Positions 1 to 7,733 of a stretch of DNA of 64,000 nucleotides are shown piece by piece. The DNA comes from JBDSKH01 sp050245915 (GTDB lineage Bacteria > Actinomycetota > Actinomycetes > Actinomycetales > Microbacteriaceae). How positions within the stretch are numbered: the stretch's first letter is position 1; each line of letters starts with the position of its first letter. The notes under the pieces are model-generated. The model worked only from the letters and a program-made list of their open reading frames with translations, was not told where the DNA came from and did not search any database. The stretch spans positions 1 through 64,000 of the forward strand of contig JBFWWZ010000005.1 in NCBI GenBank assembly GCA_050245915.1, in the 5' to 3' direction. The translations under genes were made by a program, and so were the position numbers.

Positions 1-181
1 GGTGATCGGATCCATCGTGGGAACCCGGCAGGACCTCCGGGAGGTGTTCGCGCTCCACGCCGCGGGCCGCACCGAGGTGGTCAGGGAGACCCGAGAGCTC
101 GCCGACATCGCGGATGCGATGGATGAGGTGCTCGCCGGCAAGGTGCCCGCGCGCATCGTGTTCGATTTCGTCGGAGCATGA
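1..181 (+). CDS. Zinc-type alcohol dehydrogenase, C-terminal fragment
   Basis: This is the last 59 or so codons of a gene that begins left of the window. The readable tail has GTRQDLREVFALHAAGRTEV followed by ADAMDEVLAGKVPARIVFD. This layout is typical of the C-terminal catalytic-domain return in AdhP-like zinc alcohol dehydrogenases, which oxidise alcohols with NAD. The zinc ligands and Rossmann core lie outside the window, so substrate cannot be judged. Its stop codon overlaps the first ATG of the next gene (ATGA), indicating translational coupling with the FMN-binding proteins that follow. Confidence 0.75.
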   Translation, partial: VIGSIVGTRQDLREVFALHAAGRTEVVRETRELADIADAMDEVLAGKVPARIVFDFVGA

Positions 182-606
182 TGATGTCGAACACAGAGCC
201 GATGGTCCGCGAGCTGGATGCCACCGAGTGCTGGCGTCTTCTCGCAGAGGCCCAGGTCGGGCGGCTCGCACTCGCGCCCGCCGGCGAGGTCGACATCTTC
301 CCGGTGAACTTCGTGGTGTCGGGGGGCGCTCTGTACTTCCGGACGGCACCGGGGGACAAGCTGCTCGAACTGGCGGTCAACCCCGGCGTCGCCCTCGAGA
401 TCGACGGCTGGGACGACACGTCGGCCTTCAGCGTCATCGTCAAGGGGGTCGCGGAGCGTCTCGAGAGCCAGACGGAGATCGACGAGGCCGACCGCCTGCC
501 GTTGGTCCCCTGGGTGCCGACCCTCAAGTACCGGTGGGTGCGGATCAATCCGCAGACCGTCAGCGGTCGCTCGTTCACGCGGGCGCCTGAGCCGGAGCGT
601 TACTGA
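178..606 (+). CDS. Pyridoxamine 5'-phosphate oxidase-like (split-barrel) protein
   Basis: A 142-residue cytoplasmic protein of the PNPOx-like split beta-barrel family, whose small actinobacterial members bind FMN or F420 and are mostly uncharacterised. The N-terminus has ECWRLLAEAQVGRLAL followed by DIFPVNFVV and FRTAPGDKL, the usual core of these proteins. Three ATGs stand in tandem (178, 181, 184); the first overlaps the upstream stop. It is followed with a one-base overlap (TGATG) by a paralogue of nearly the same length, so the pair arose by tandem duplication and is probably co-transcribed with the alcohol dehydrogenase. The substrate is unknown. Confidence 0.85.
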   Translation: MMMSNTEPMVRELDATECWRLLAEAQVGRLALAPAGEVDIFPVNFVVSGGALYFRTAPGDKLLELAVNPGVALEIDGWDDTSAFSVIVKGVAERLESQTEIDEADRLPLVPWVPTLKYRWVRINPQTVSGRSFTRAPEPERY

Positions 607-1037
607 TGGCCGACACCCGCAGCAGCTTCGGGGAACTCTCCGAGGCCGAATGCTGGGCTCTCCTTCACCGTTCAGGGCTCGGCCGGCTCGCCACTGCGGC
701 CGACTCCCGTGCCGACATCTTCCCCGTCAACTACCTCGTCCACGGCGAGACGCTGCTGATGCGGACGGCGCCGGGCACCAAGCTGCACCAGGTCGGGGAC
801 GCCCCGAACGTCGCCTTCGAGGCGGACGGCCACGACGCCGACCGGTACTGGAGCGTCGTCGTCCGCGGCCACGCGAAGCACCTCACCGATCAGGCGCGGA
901 TCATCCAGTCGGGTGCTCTCGAGCTGGTGTCGTGGATCCCCACCGACAAGAACGAGTTCGTGCAGATCACGCCGACCTCGATCACCGGTAGATCGCTCGA
1001 GCGCGCGAGATTCGGCCGCACCAGCCTGTTCGGCTGA
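606..1037 (+). CDS. Pyridoxamine 5'-phosphate oxidase-like (split-barrel) protein, second copy
   Basis: A 143-residue paralogue of the preceding gene. It shares the pattern ECWALLHRSGLGRLAT, DIFPVNYLV and MRTAPGTKL, then a shared C-terminal region of the type VSWIPTDKNEFVQITPTSI-GRS. The start ATG overlaps the upstream TGA by one base, so translation is likely coupled. Family members bind a flavin or F420 cofactor and are often found near stress-related oxidoreductases, but nothing here fixes a reaction. The two copies differ enough to suggest an old duplication. Confidence 0.85.
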   Translation: MADTRSSFGELSEAECWALLHRSGLGRLATAADSRADIFPVNYLVHGETLLMRTAPGTKLHQVGDAPNVAFEADGHDADRYWSVVVRGHAKHLTDQARIIQSGALELVSWIPTDKNEFVQITPTSITGRSLERARFGRTSLFG

Positions 1038-1068
1038 CGGCACCACTCCAACGAAAGGGAACGGAAAC

Positions 1069-1851
1069 ATGGTCCGGACATACGTCATCACCGGCGCAGC
1101 CAGCGGGATCGGCAAGGCGACCGCAGAGCTGCTCACCGAACGCGGCCATCGCGTCATCGGCGTCGACATCCACGACGCTGACGTCGTCGTCGACCTCTCG
1201 TCGGCGGAGGGCCGGGGGCAGCTCGTCGAGCGGGTCTCCGAACTCTCGGGCGGCGCGATCGACGCGATCATCGCGAACGCGGGCCTCGCCAGCCCGACCG
1301 CGTCGACCGTCGCCGTCAACTACTTCGGCACGCTGGCCACCCTGACCGGCCTGCGTCCCCTGCTCGCCGGCTCGCCGGCACCCCGCGCGGTGGCGGTGGC
1401 CTCTATGGCCTCGCTGTTCCCGCCCGACCAGCAGCTGCTCGACGCGCTCACTGCGGGTGACGAGAAAGCCGCTCTGAAGCGCGGCAGCGAGATGGAGGCG
1501 GCAGGCGGCGATCTCGCCGGCCAGATCTACGGGACCACGAAGCGGGCGCTCGCGCAGTGGATCCGCCGCGCGGCGCCGACCGCCGACTGGGCCGACGCCG
1601 GCATCCCGTTGAATGCGATCGCACCGGGGGTCGTCGAGACGGCCATGACCGCAGCGTTCACCGGATCGGCGGAGGCCCGCGAATCGATCCTGAAGATGGT
1701 GCCGATGCCGCTGAACGGGATCTTCCAGCCCCGTGACGTCGGGTACCTGCTGGCCTGGCTCACCAGCGAGGAGAACGCGCACCTCTGCGGGCAGGTCGTC
1801 TTCATCGACGGCGGCTCCGACGCGGTGATACGCGGGGATTCGACCTGGTAG
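1069..1851 (+). CDS. SDR family NAD(P)-dependent oxidoreductase
   Basis: A 260-residue short-chain dehydrogenase/reductase of classical size. The cofactor motif TGAASGIG is at residues 8-15, NAG at 70-72, and the catalytic Y154-x3-K158 (YGTTK) is preceded by a serine-containing strand near residue 112-115. The C-terminus carries the usual APGVVETAM and IDGG motifs. The shortened region after the Rossmann beta-3 strand resembles 3-alpha-hydroxysteroid dehydrogenase/carbonyl reductase-like SDRs, but substrate is not predictable. The start at 1069 is preceded by a purine-rich ribosome site (GAAAGGGA). A longer reading from 913 would overlap the previous gene and is rejected. Confidence 0.88.
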   Translation: MVRTYVITGAASGIGKATAELLTERGHRVIGVDIHDADVVVDLSSAEGRGQLVERVSELSGGAIDAIIANAGLASPTASTVAVNYFGTLATLTGLRPLLAGSPAPRAVAVASMASLFPPDQQLLDALTAGDEKAALKRGSEMEAAGGDLAGQIYGTTKRALAQWIRRAAPTADWADAGIPLNAIAPGVVETAMTAAFTGSAEARESILKMVPMPLNGIFQPRDVGYLLAWLTSEENAHLCGQVVFIDGGSDAVIRGDSTW

Positions 1852-1858
1852 TCCTGCC

Positions 1859-2373
1859 GTGGCGCGAGTCGGGACACGCACCCGGCTGGTCGTGATCCTC
1901 GCGGCCGGCCTGGCGCTCACGGCATGTGTGGACGCGCCGCATCCCGCCCCGAGTCCGTCCCGCAGCACATCGCCGACGCCGAGCGCGTCACCCACCGCCA
2001 CCCTCACCCCTACCGCGGTGCCGTCGGCGAGCCCCACCGCGCCACCGCAGCCGTCCGATCCGCCGCCCAGCCGGGTCGTGGGCGTCACCGCGCAGACCGG
2101 CGGAGGCAGCGGCGAGGTCCTGCTGCGGTGGACGCAGAATCCCGAGGACGATGTCGTGTCGTACATCGTTCTGAGATCGCTGACGCCCGGTGGTGCGGCG
2201 ACCCAGATCGGAACGGTCACCCGGCATGAGGTGACCGAGTGCCCTTCGTCGACTCCGAGGCCACCGTCGCGTACTACCGCATCCGCGCCGTCGACGCCGC
2301 CGGCCAGCGCGGCCCGAGGTCCGCGGAGGTCTGCGGGGCATCCCCCGGGCACAGCTGTGAGACCGGGATCTAG
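1859..2373 (+). pseudogene. FN3-like lipoprotein with a single-base frameshift
   Basis: Starts GTG at 1859. A lipoprotein signal ends in lipobox LTAC (Cys23), followed by a Pro/Ser/Thr-rich linker and an FN3-like strand pattern (VVGVTAQTGG, LLRWTQNPEDDVVSYIVLR). The frame loses the domain after codon 2237-2239. In the next frame the domain continues as PFVDSEATVAYYRIRAVD and ends at TAG 2371-2373. One missing G between 2239 and 2240 would restore GAG GTG CCC and a complete domain. As deposited, the reading frame instead runs to 2386 and overlaps the next gene. It could be a sequencing error or a genuine recent mutation. The intact product would be a surface lipoprotein of unknown role. Confidence 0.7.
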
Positions 2374-2382
2374 AGTGAACCC

Positions 2383-3096
2383 GTGAGCGAGATCCACCTG
2401 GACGAACCCCACGGCGCGGGAGTAGCGGGCCGCCTGAACTGGCTCCGCGCCGGTGTGCTCGGCGCGAACGACGGGATCGTGTCGGTCGCCGCGATCGTGG
2501 TCGGGGTCGCGGCGGCGACCACGGACCTCGGGACGATCGTCACGGCCGGACTCGCGGCCCTCATCGGTGGCGCGATCTCGATGGCGCTCGGTGAGTACGT
2601 GTCGGTCAGCAGTCAGAGTGACAGCGAGAAGGCCCTCATCGCGAAGGAGACCGACGAGCTCGCCCGGATGCCGGAGCAGGAACTCGACGAGCTCACCGCG
2701 CTGTACGAGGCGAGGGGCCTGAAGTACGAGACGGCACGGCGCGTCGCGGAGGAGCTCACCGCGAAGGACGCCCTGCGGGCGCACCTGCAGGCAGAGCTCA
2801 ACATCGACCCCGACGACATCGTCAACCCGTGGCATGCGACGATCGCCTCCGCGATCGCCTTCACCATCGGCGGGGTGCTGCCCTTCCTCGCGATCCTGAC
2901 GCCCGAGGTGATCCGGGTGCCGCTGACCTTCGGCGTCGTGCTCATCGCGCTCGCCATCACCGGCGGGCTGGGTGCGCGCCTGGGCGGCAGCCCCTGGATC
3001 CGCGGCACCGTCCGGGTGCTGATCGGCGGGATCCTGGCACTCGGCGCGACGTTCCTCATCGGCCTCCTGCTGAACACCACGGGCGTCACCGCCTGA
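2383..3096 (+). CDS. VIT1/CCC1 family membrane transporter
   Basis: A 237-residue integral membrane protein. Its N-terminal stretch LRAGVLGANDGIVSVAAIVVG is the hallmark first helix of VIT1/CCC1-type proteins, which in plants and yeast move Fe(II) or Mn(II). A cytoplasmic acidic segment (roughly 85-140, with many Glu/Asp) sits between two hydrophobic halves, as in the family. Start GTG 2383 lies exactly 6 bases after TAGAGT (2371-2376), so the message may be leaderless; that -10 box overlaps the stop of the restored upstream lipoprotein. The transported ion is inferred from family only. Confidence 0.88.
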   Translation: MSEIHLDEPHGAGVAGRLNWLRAGVLGANDGIVSVAAIVVGVAAATTDLGTIVTAGLAALIGGAISMALGEYVSVSSQSDSEKALIAKETDELARMPEQELDELTALYEARGLKYETARRVAEELTAKDALRAHLQAELNIDPDDIVNPWHATIASAIAFTIGGVLPFLAILTPEVIRVPLTFGVVLIALAITGGLGARLGGSPWIRGTVRVLIGGILALGATFLIGLLLNTTGVTA

Positions 3097-3102
3097 CCCG
3101 GG

Positions 3103-3234
3103 CTATCCCTCGTGCTCGGTCCGGGAGATCCGGGCGATCCGCTCGCGGTGCGCGAAGTACCGCGCGAAGATCGCGTACGTCGCGCCGGCCAGGATGAGCG
3201 CGACGGGCACGGTCCAGGTGTACTCCACCGTCAC
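3103..3234 (-). CDS. Small single-span membrane protein (43 aa)
   Basis: A 43-codon gene on the minus strand beginning GTG ACG GTG. It encodes one hydrophobic segment (VPVALILAGATYAIFARYF) followed by a basic tail (HRERIARISRTEHEG). The start overlaps the TGA of the upstream minus-strand membrane gene by four bases (GTGA), which argues that it is translated and coupled. No family is recognised. It probably works with the 73-residue membrane protein encoded just upstream; its function is unknown. Confidence 0.6.
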   Translation of the reverse strand: MTVEYTWTVPVALILAGATYAIFARYFAHRERIARISRTEHEG

Positions 3235-3452
3235 GCCCCCCGTCGGCGCTGGAGCGCGGCGTAGCCGCGGAAGAGCTGCGGCACGACGAGGTACACGGCG
3301 ACCGGCACGACCACGAGTGTCAGCACCAGGGCGCGGACCACGGGGTGCCAGTCCCCGGAGATCGGTGCGATCGCGGTCATGCCGATCGCGACGAGCGGGA
3401 AGATCGCGAGCCAGGTGATGGCGGCGCGGACGTGCGGGGAGGGCGGTTTCAT
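3231..3452 (-). CDS. Small two-span membrane protein (73 aa)
   Basis: A 73-residue minus-strand gene with two hydrophobic stretches (about residues 10-30 and 38-60) and a basic C-terminus (LQRRRGA). Its ATG overlaps the stop of the upstream thioredoxin-reductase-like gene by four bases, and its own stop overlaps the start of the next small membrane gene. The three genes therefore form a tightly coupled minus-strand operon running 4402 to 3103. No known family is recognised; localisation in the membrane is the only safe statement. Confidence 0.65.
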   Translation of the reverse strand: MKPPSPHVRAAITWLAIFPLVAIGMTAIAPISGDWHPVVRALVLTLVVVPVAVYLVVPQLFRGYAALQRRRGA

Positions 3453-4402
3453 CGGTTCTCCTTCTGGGGGATGTGTGCGCGGAGTGCGCTCAGAACCTCG
3501 TCCTCGACGAGGTCGGCATTGATGGCAGCACCCGCGGTGGAGCCGGCGGCTGCGGAGACGGGGACGGTTGCGGACGGGTCGACGACGTTGCCGGCCGCCC
3601 AGACGCCGGGGACGCTGGTGCGTCCGGTGGCATCCACGCTCACCCAGTCGTGGTCGTCGACGCCGCGGGCGCTGCGGGCGCCCAGGGTGTGCAGCAGCTG
3701 GTCACCGGGGACGGCGCGAGGGCGCACGAAGACGGCGTCGAAGCCGAGCTCGGCGTCGTCCCGCAGCCGCAGCCCGCTCAGCACGCCGCCGACGTCGAGG
3801 ACGGCTGCGATGCGCCGCCTCTCGACATGGATGCCGCGGGCGACCAGGGCGGCGAGCCCGGTCTCCGACAGGTCGGTGTCTTCGACGAAGTAGGTGACGG
3901 TGGGGCTCAGCTGGCGCACGAGCTGAACCTGATGGAGGCTCGCCGGCCCGGTCGCGATGACGGCGATGCGGAGGTCGCGCACCTCCCAGCCGTGGCAGTA
4001 CGGGCAGTGGGCGAGGCCCCGTCCCCAGTGCGCTGCGAGACCCGGGATCTCGGGGAGCTCGTCACGCAGGCCGGCGGCGACGAGCAACCGCCGTGTGGAT
4101 CGGGTGGTGCCGTCGTCGAGTGTCACGACGAAGTGCGCGTCGTCCCGCTGCACGGAGGTCGCCGCGTGGGGTTCGATGGTGGCGCCGTAGCGCATCACCT
4201 CGTCGCGGCCGGTGGCGACCAGGTCGAGCGGTGACCACCCGTCGCGGCCGATCACGCCGTGCATCTCCGCCGCGACGGCGTTGCGGGGGGAGCCGCCATC
4301 GAGCACGATGACCCGGCGGCGCGACCGGGCGAGCATGAGGGCGGCGCTCAGGCCGGCGCTGCCGGCTCCGACGATCAGCACGTCTGCATCGGGTGTGGTC
4401 AT
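3449..4402 (-). CDS. Thioredoxin reductase-like FAD/NAD(P)-dependent oxidoreductase
   Basis: A 317-residue flavoprotein of thioredoxin reductase size. The FAD-binding GAGSAG is at residues 12-17 with VIVLDGG completing the first Rossmann unit. A CPYC redox pair occurs at 133-136, where TrxR-like proteins carry CxxC, and the second FAD motif is near the C-terminus (SVPGVWAAGNVVD). The second nucleotide-binding site reads VIATGPAS, weaker than the canonical GxGxxA, so NADPH use is less certain. Start ATG 4402 begins MTTPDADVLIVGAG; a longer frame to 4654 lacks homology. It is divergent from an XRE-cupin regulator 65 bases away and heads a three-gene operon. Confidence 0.85.
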   Translation of the reverse strand: MTTPDADVLIVGAGSAGLSAALMLARSRRRVIVLDGGSPRNAVAAEMHGVIGRDGWSPLDLVATGRDEVMRYGATIEPHAATSVQRDDAHFVVTLDDGTTRSTRRLLVAAGLRDELPEIPGLAAHWGRGLAHCPYCHGWEVRDLRIAVIATGPASLHQVQLVRQLSPTVTYFVEDTDLSETGLAALVARGIHVERRRIAAVLDVGGVLSGLRLRDDAELGFDAVFVRPRAVPGDQLLHTLGARSARGVDDHDWVSVDATGRTSVPGVWAAGNVVDPSATVPVSAAAGSTAGAAINADLVEDEVLSALRAHIPQKENR

Positions 4403-4432
4403 GGGATCAGGATCCCGGTAGCGTGCCAGAAG

Positions 4433-4448
4433 GGCAACGCGTGTTGCC
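4433..4448. promoter_or_regulatory. Candidate operator between divergent reductase and XRE-cupin genes
   Basis: The 65-base divergent intergenic region contains GGCAAC (4433-4438) and its inverted copy GTTGCC (4443-4448), separated by GCGT. It is the only clear dyad in the gap and lies between the two start codons, so it is a reasonable binding site for the XRE-cupin regulator acting on itself and the reductase operon. Binding is inferred from position and symmetry only. Confidence 0.4.
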
Positions 4449-4467
4449 ATTCCGGCAAAGGGTGACC

Positions 4468-5043
4468 ATGGACGACGAGATCGAGGCCGTGCTCGACGGG
4501 GTGGCGGATCGCCTCCGGGCGCTCCGGTCCCGGAGCGGGCGGACGCTGGCGGAGATGTCCGATCGCACCGGCATCTCGGTGAGCACCCTCTCGCGCCTCG
4601 AGTCCGGATTGCGCAGGCCCACCCTCGACCTGCTGATCCGGCTCGCCGCGGCATACGGTGCGAGCCTCGACGACCTGGTCGGCAGCCCGCAGCTCGCCGA
4701 CCCCCGCATCCACCCGAAGACCTTCTACCGCGACGGCAGGGCGATCATCCCGCTGACCAAGCAGAACCCGGATGTCATCGCCTTCAAGATGCTGCTGCCC
4801 GGACATCCGCCCGGCGAGCCGGTGCCGGCGAAGGTGCACGAGGGCTACGACTGGATCTACGTGCTCAGTGGAGCCATCCGGCTGGTGATCGGCGACGACG
4901 AGACCGTGCTGGCCGCGGGCGAGGCCGCCGAGTTCGACACCCGCAAACCCCACGGCTTCGTGAGCGCCTCCACGGAGCCCGCCGAGATCATCAACCTGCT
5001 GAGCCGGCAGGGCGAGCGCGTCCACGTCCACTCGCCTCTGTAG
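4468..5043 (+). CDS. XRE family transcriptional regulator with C-terminal cupin domain
   Basis: A 191-residue DNA-binding protein. Residues about 10-65 form a lambda-repressor-type HTH (GRTLAEMSDRTGISVSTLSRLE). The rest is a cupin_2 sensor domain (KVHEGYDWIYVLSGAIRLVI, then AAEFDTRKPHGFVS). Members of this architecture regulate small-molecule metabolism or redox genes in response to a ligand held in the cupin barrel. ATG 4468 follows AAAGGG at a good distance; GTG 4462 is an in-frame alternative. It is divergent to the thioredoxin-reductase-like gene, its likely target, and its stop abuts the MalT-type regulator. Confidence 0.88.
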   Translation: MDDEIEAVLDGVADRLRALRSRSGRTLAEMSDRTGISVSTLSRLESGLRRPTLDLLIRLAAAYGASLDDLVGSPQLADPRIHPKTFYRDGRAIIPLTKQNPDVIAFKMLLPGHPPGEPVPAKVHEGYDWIYVLSGAIRLVIGDDETVLAAGEAAEFDTRKPHGFVSASTEPAEIINLLSRQGERVHVHSPL

Positions 5044-5066
5044 TGCCGACTCGGTATGGTGCGCTT

Positions 5067-7682
5067 GTGGACGGCCCGATCCTGGCGACGAAGCTGCATG
5101 CCCCCGCGCAGCGTCCATCCACGGTCCCTCGGCCCCGGCTGACCGAACGCCTGAGCGAGCAGACACGCCTGACCCTGGTCGCCGCGCCCGCCGGGTTCGG
5201 CAAGACCAGCATCCTCACCGAGTGGCTCGCGACCGGTGCCGGCGACCGGGTGGCCTGGCTGTCGCTCGATGAACGCGACAGCGACCCAGCCCGGTTCTGG
5301 CGCTACCTGCTCGCCGCCATCGAGACGGTGGACCCCGGCCTGACCGCGGCCGCCGCGGCGTTGCTCGCCACCGGCTCCGCATCCACCGAGGCGGTGCTCG
5401 CGACCCTGGTCAACGACCTCCATGCCGGAGGCGACGGCCTCGTCGTGGTGCTCGACGATCTGCACGCCGTCGACACCGCAGCCGTGCACGACGGCCTCGC
5501 CTTCCTCATCGACAACCTGCCGCAGGCCGTCCGCCTGGTCGTCGCCAGCCGGACCGATCCGCCGCTGCCGTTGGGTCGACTCCGGGCGCGCGGCGACCTG
5601 ACCGAGTTGCGCGCCGCGGACCTCCGGTTCACCTCCGACGAGGCGGCGACCTATCTGAACGGGACCATGAGTCTCGGCGTGGCATCCGCGGATCTCGCCG
5701 CGCTCGCGGACCGCACCGAGGGCTGGATCGCCGCTCTGCAGCTGGCAGCCCTGTCCCTGCAGGGGAGGGACGATCCGAGCGCGTTCATCTCCGGTTTCGC
5801 CGGAGACGACCGCTACATCGTCGACTACCTCGTCGAGGAGGTGCTGCAGCGCCAGCCCCCCGAGCTGCGCGACTTCCTGCTGCAGACCTCCGTGCTCAGC
5901 AGGCTGAGCGGACCGCTCGCCGACGCCGTGACCGGCGGAACCGGTGGTGCCGCGACGCTCGAGGCCCTCGACCGCGCCAATCTCTTCCTGGTGCCGCTCG
6001 ATGATCAGCGGGAGTGGTACCGGTACCACCACCTGTTCGCCGAGATGCTGCGCGCCCGGCTGGTCGACGAGCGAGGCGGCGAGTTGCAGGAGCTGAACCT
6101 GCGCGCATCCGCGTGGTTCGAGCAGCACGGCTTCACCGCGGAGGCGATCGGGCACGCCATCGATGCACGCGCGTTCGACCGGGCCGCCGCACTGATCAAG
6201 GCAGCAGCACCTGCGATGCAGCAGCAGCGGCAGGAGCTGACGCTCGCCGGCTGGTACGAGTTGCTTCCTCCCGCGCAGGTGCGGGCGGATCCGGAGCTGG
6301 GGATCGGCTTCGCGGGCGTGCTGCTGTCGTCGGGACGCACCGACGGCGTCGAGCGCCTGCTCCGGGAGGCCGAAGAGGCGGCGGGCGGCGCATCCGAAGG
6401 CGTCGTGGCGTTGCGGCGCGGGATCGCCCTGTACGGATCGGCCCAGGCGATGAGCCGCGGCGACCTCGAGGCGGCGCTCGAGCAGTCCGCGCTCGCCGTG
6501 CAGCTGGCCGCAGACGGTGGCGACCTCGATCGCGGATCCGCCTCCGGCATCCGGGGCCTGGTGCTCTGGGCGCGGGGCGAGCTGGAGGAGGCGCGCGCCA
6601 GCTGGGTGCTCTCACTCGCCGCACTCGAGAAGGCCGGCCACCTCTCGGACGTGCTGGGCGGGTCGATCGCGCTGGGCGACATCCTGATCGCGCTGGGGCG
6701 TCTGCGGGATGCCGAGGCCGTCTACCGGCGCGGGATCGCCCTGGGCGGCTCCGAGACCCCGCCGCTGCGGGGGACCGCCGACATGCACGTGGCCCTCGCC
6801 GATCTGCTCCGCGAGACCGGGGACCTGACCGGCGCCCGCGCGCAGCTCGCCACCGCGGAGGAGCTCGGCGAGTACGCGGGCCTGCCGCAGAACCGTCACC
6901 GCCGGCGGATGGCGCTGGCGCGGCTGCTGCTCTCCGAGGGCGACCCAGCGGCCGGGGTCCCGCTGCTCGAAGAGGCCGAATCCCTCTACACTCCGGACTT
7001 CTTCCCGGAGGTGCGACCGATCCCGTCGATGCGCGCGCGGCAGCGGATCGCCGCCGGGCAGCTGACCGTCGCACGACAGGAGCTCGACCGGCGGCCCCGC
7101 GGCGGGGACGCGTACCTCGCCGAATACGACCGCATCAGCCGGGTGCGCGTGCTGCTCGCCGCGGGCCCCGGCGACGCCGCTCGCGACGAGATCGACTCGC
7201 TCCTGCGTTCCGCCGAGACCGGGGGGCGGCGCGGTGTCGTCGTCGAGCTGCTGGTCCTGCGCGCTCTGGCCCACCGAGGCCCGGAGGCTCTCGACGATCT
7301 GCGGCGTGCCGTCGGGCTCGCCGAGGACGAGGGACACGTCCGCGTCTTCGCCGACGAGGGATCGGGCATCGCGCGCCTGCTGGACGAGCTGGCGGCTCGC
7401 GACGGCGACACCCCCCATCTGTCCCGGCTGCGCGCGGCCGCGTCCGGGCTCCGTCGGCCGGCGGGCGCGACCCTGCCCGAGCCCCTCAGCGGCCGGGAAC
7501 TCGAGGTGCTGCGACTGCTCGCGACCGACCTGTCCGGCCCCGAGATCTCGAGGCAGCTGATGGTGTCGCTGAACACGCTGCGCACCCACACCAAGAACAT
7601 CTACGCGAAGCTCGCGGCGACCTCCCGGCGCGAAGCGATCACCCGCGCCGTCGAGCTGGGGCTGCTGAATTCACCACGATGA
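5067..7682 (+). CDS. MalT-like ATP-dependent LuxR family transcriptional regulator
   Basis: A large (871-residue) signal-transduction ATPase. After ILATKLHAP comes a Walker A APAGFGKT (residues 40-47), then an NB-ARC-like STAND core with VVVLDDLHAV as Walker B, a long TPR-like sensor region, and a C-terminal LuxR HTH (PLSGRELEVLRLLA, NTLRTHTKNIYAKL). Such proteins bind ATP and an inducer, oligomerise and activate promoters. An in-frame GTG at 5043 overlaps the upstream stop, but GTG 5067 sits exactly 6 bases after TATGGT (5055-5060) and begins at the conserved family start, so I prefer it. The target is probably the gene set starting at 7734. Confidence 0.88.
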   Translation: MDGPILATKLHAPAQRPSTVPRPRLTERLSEQTRLTLVAAPAGFGKTSILTEWLATGAGDRVAWLSLDERDSDPARFWRYLLAAIETVDPGLTAAAAALLATGSASTEAVLATLVNDLHAGGDGLVVVLDDLHAVDTAAVHDGLAFLIDNLPQAVRLVVASRTDPPLPLGRLRARGDLTELRAADLRFTSDEAATYLNGTMSLGVASADLAALADRTEGWIAALQLAALSLQGRDDPSAFISGFAGDDRYIVDYLVEEVLQRQPPELRDFLLQTSVLSRLSGPLADAVTGGTGGAATLEALDRANLFLVPLDDQREWYRYHHLFAEMLRARLVDERGGELQELNLRASAWFEQHGFTAEAIGHAIDARAFDRAAALIKAAAPAMQQQRQELTLAGWYELLPPAQVRADPELGIGFAGVLLSSGRTDGVERLLREAEEAAGGASEGVVALRRGIALYGSAQAMSRGDLEAALEQSALAVQLAADGGDLDRGSASGIRGLVLWARGELEEARASWVLSLAALEKAGHLSDVLGGSIALGDILIALGRLRDAEAVYRRGIALGGSETPPLRGTADMHVALADLLRETGDLTGARAQLATAEELGEYAGLPQNRHRRRMALARLLLSEGDPAAGVPLLEEAESLYTPDFFPEVRPIPSMRARQRIAAGQLTVARQELDRRPRGGDAYLAEYDRISRVRVLLAAGPGDAARDEIDSLLRSAETGGRRGVVVELLVLRALAHRGPEALDDLRRAVGLAEDEGHVRVFADEGSGIARLLDELAARDGDTPHLSRLRAAASGLRRPAGATLPEPLSGRELEVLRLLATDLSGPEISRQLMVSLNTLRTHTKNIYAKLAATSRREAITRAVELGLLNSPR

Positions 7683-7686
7683 TCAC

Positions 7687-7717
7687 CAGATGTGGTGATC
7701 CCGGGTCACCACATCTG
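7687..7717. promoter_or_regulatory. Perfect 12-bp inverted repeat upstream of the fused dehydrogenase
   Basis: CAGATGTGGTGA (7687-7698) and TCACCACATCTG (7706-7717) are perfect reverse complements separated by 7 bases. A further partial copy (TTCACCACGATGA) sits over the stop of the upstream regulator. The repeat ends 5 bases before a -10-like TAGCGT (7722-7727) that is 6 bases from ATG 7734. Placement directly over the -35 region and the lack of a T-run favour a regulator-binding site, most simply for the adjacent MalT-type regulator, over a terminator. Confidence 0.55.
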
Positions 7718-7733
7718 TTCGTAGCGTGCGGCC

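Noticed and set aside
3194..3418. Arg/Ser/Pro-rich plus-strand frames opposite the two small membrane proteins
   Set aside because: Low-complexity composition. The minus-strand genes have transmembrane helices and overlapping start/stop codons.
5043..5066. GTG 5043 as the start of the MalT-type regulator
   Set aside because: It only overlaps the upstream stop. GTG 5067 fits both the family N-terminus and the 6-base distance from TATGGT.
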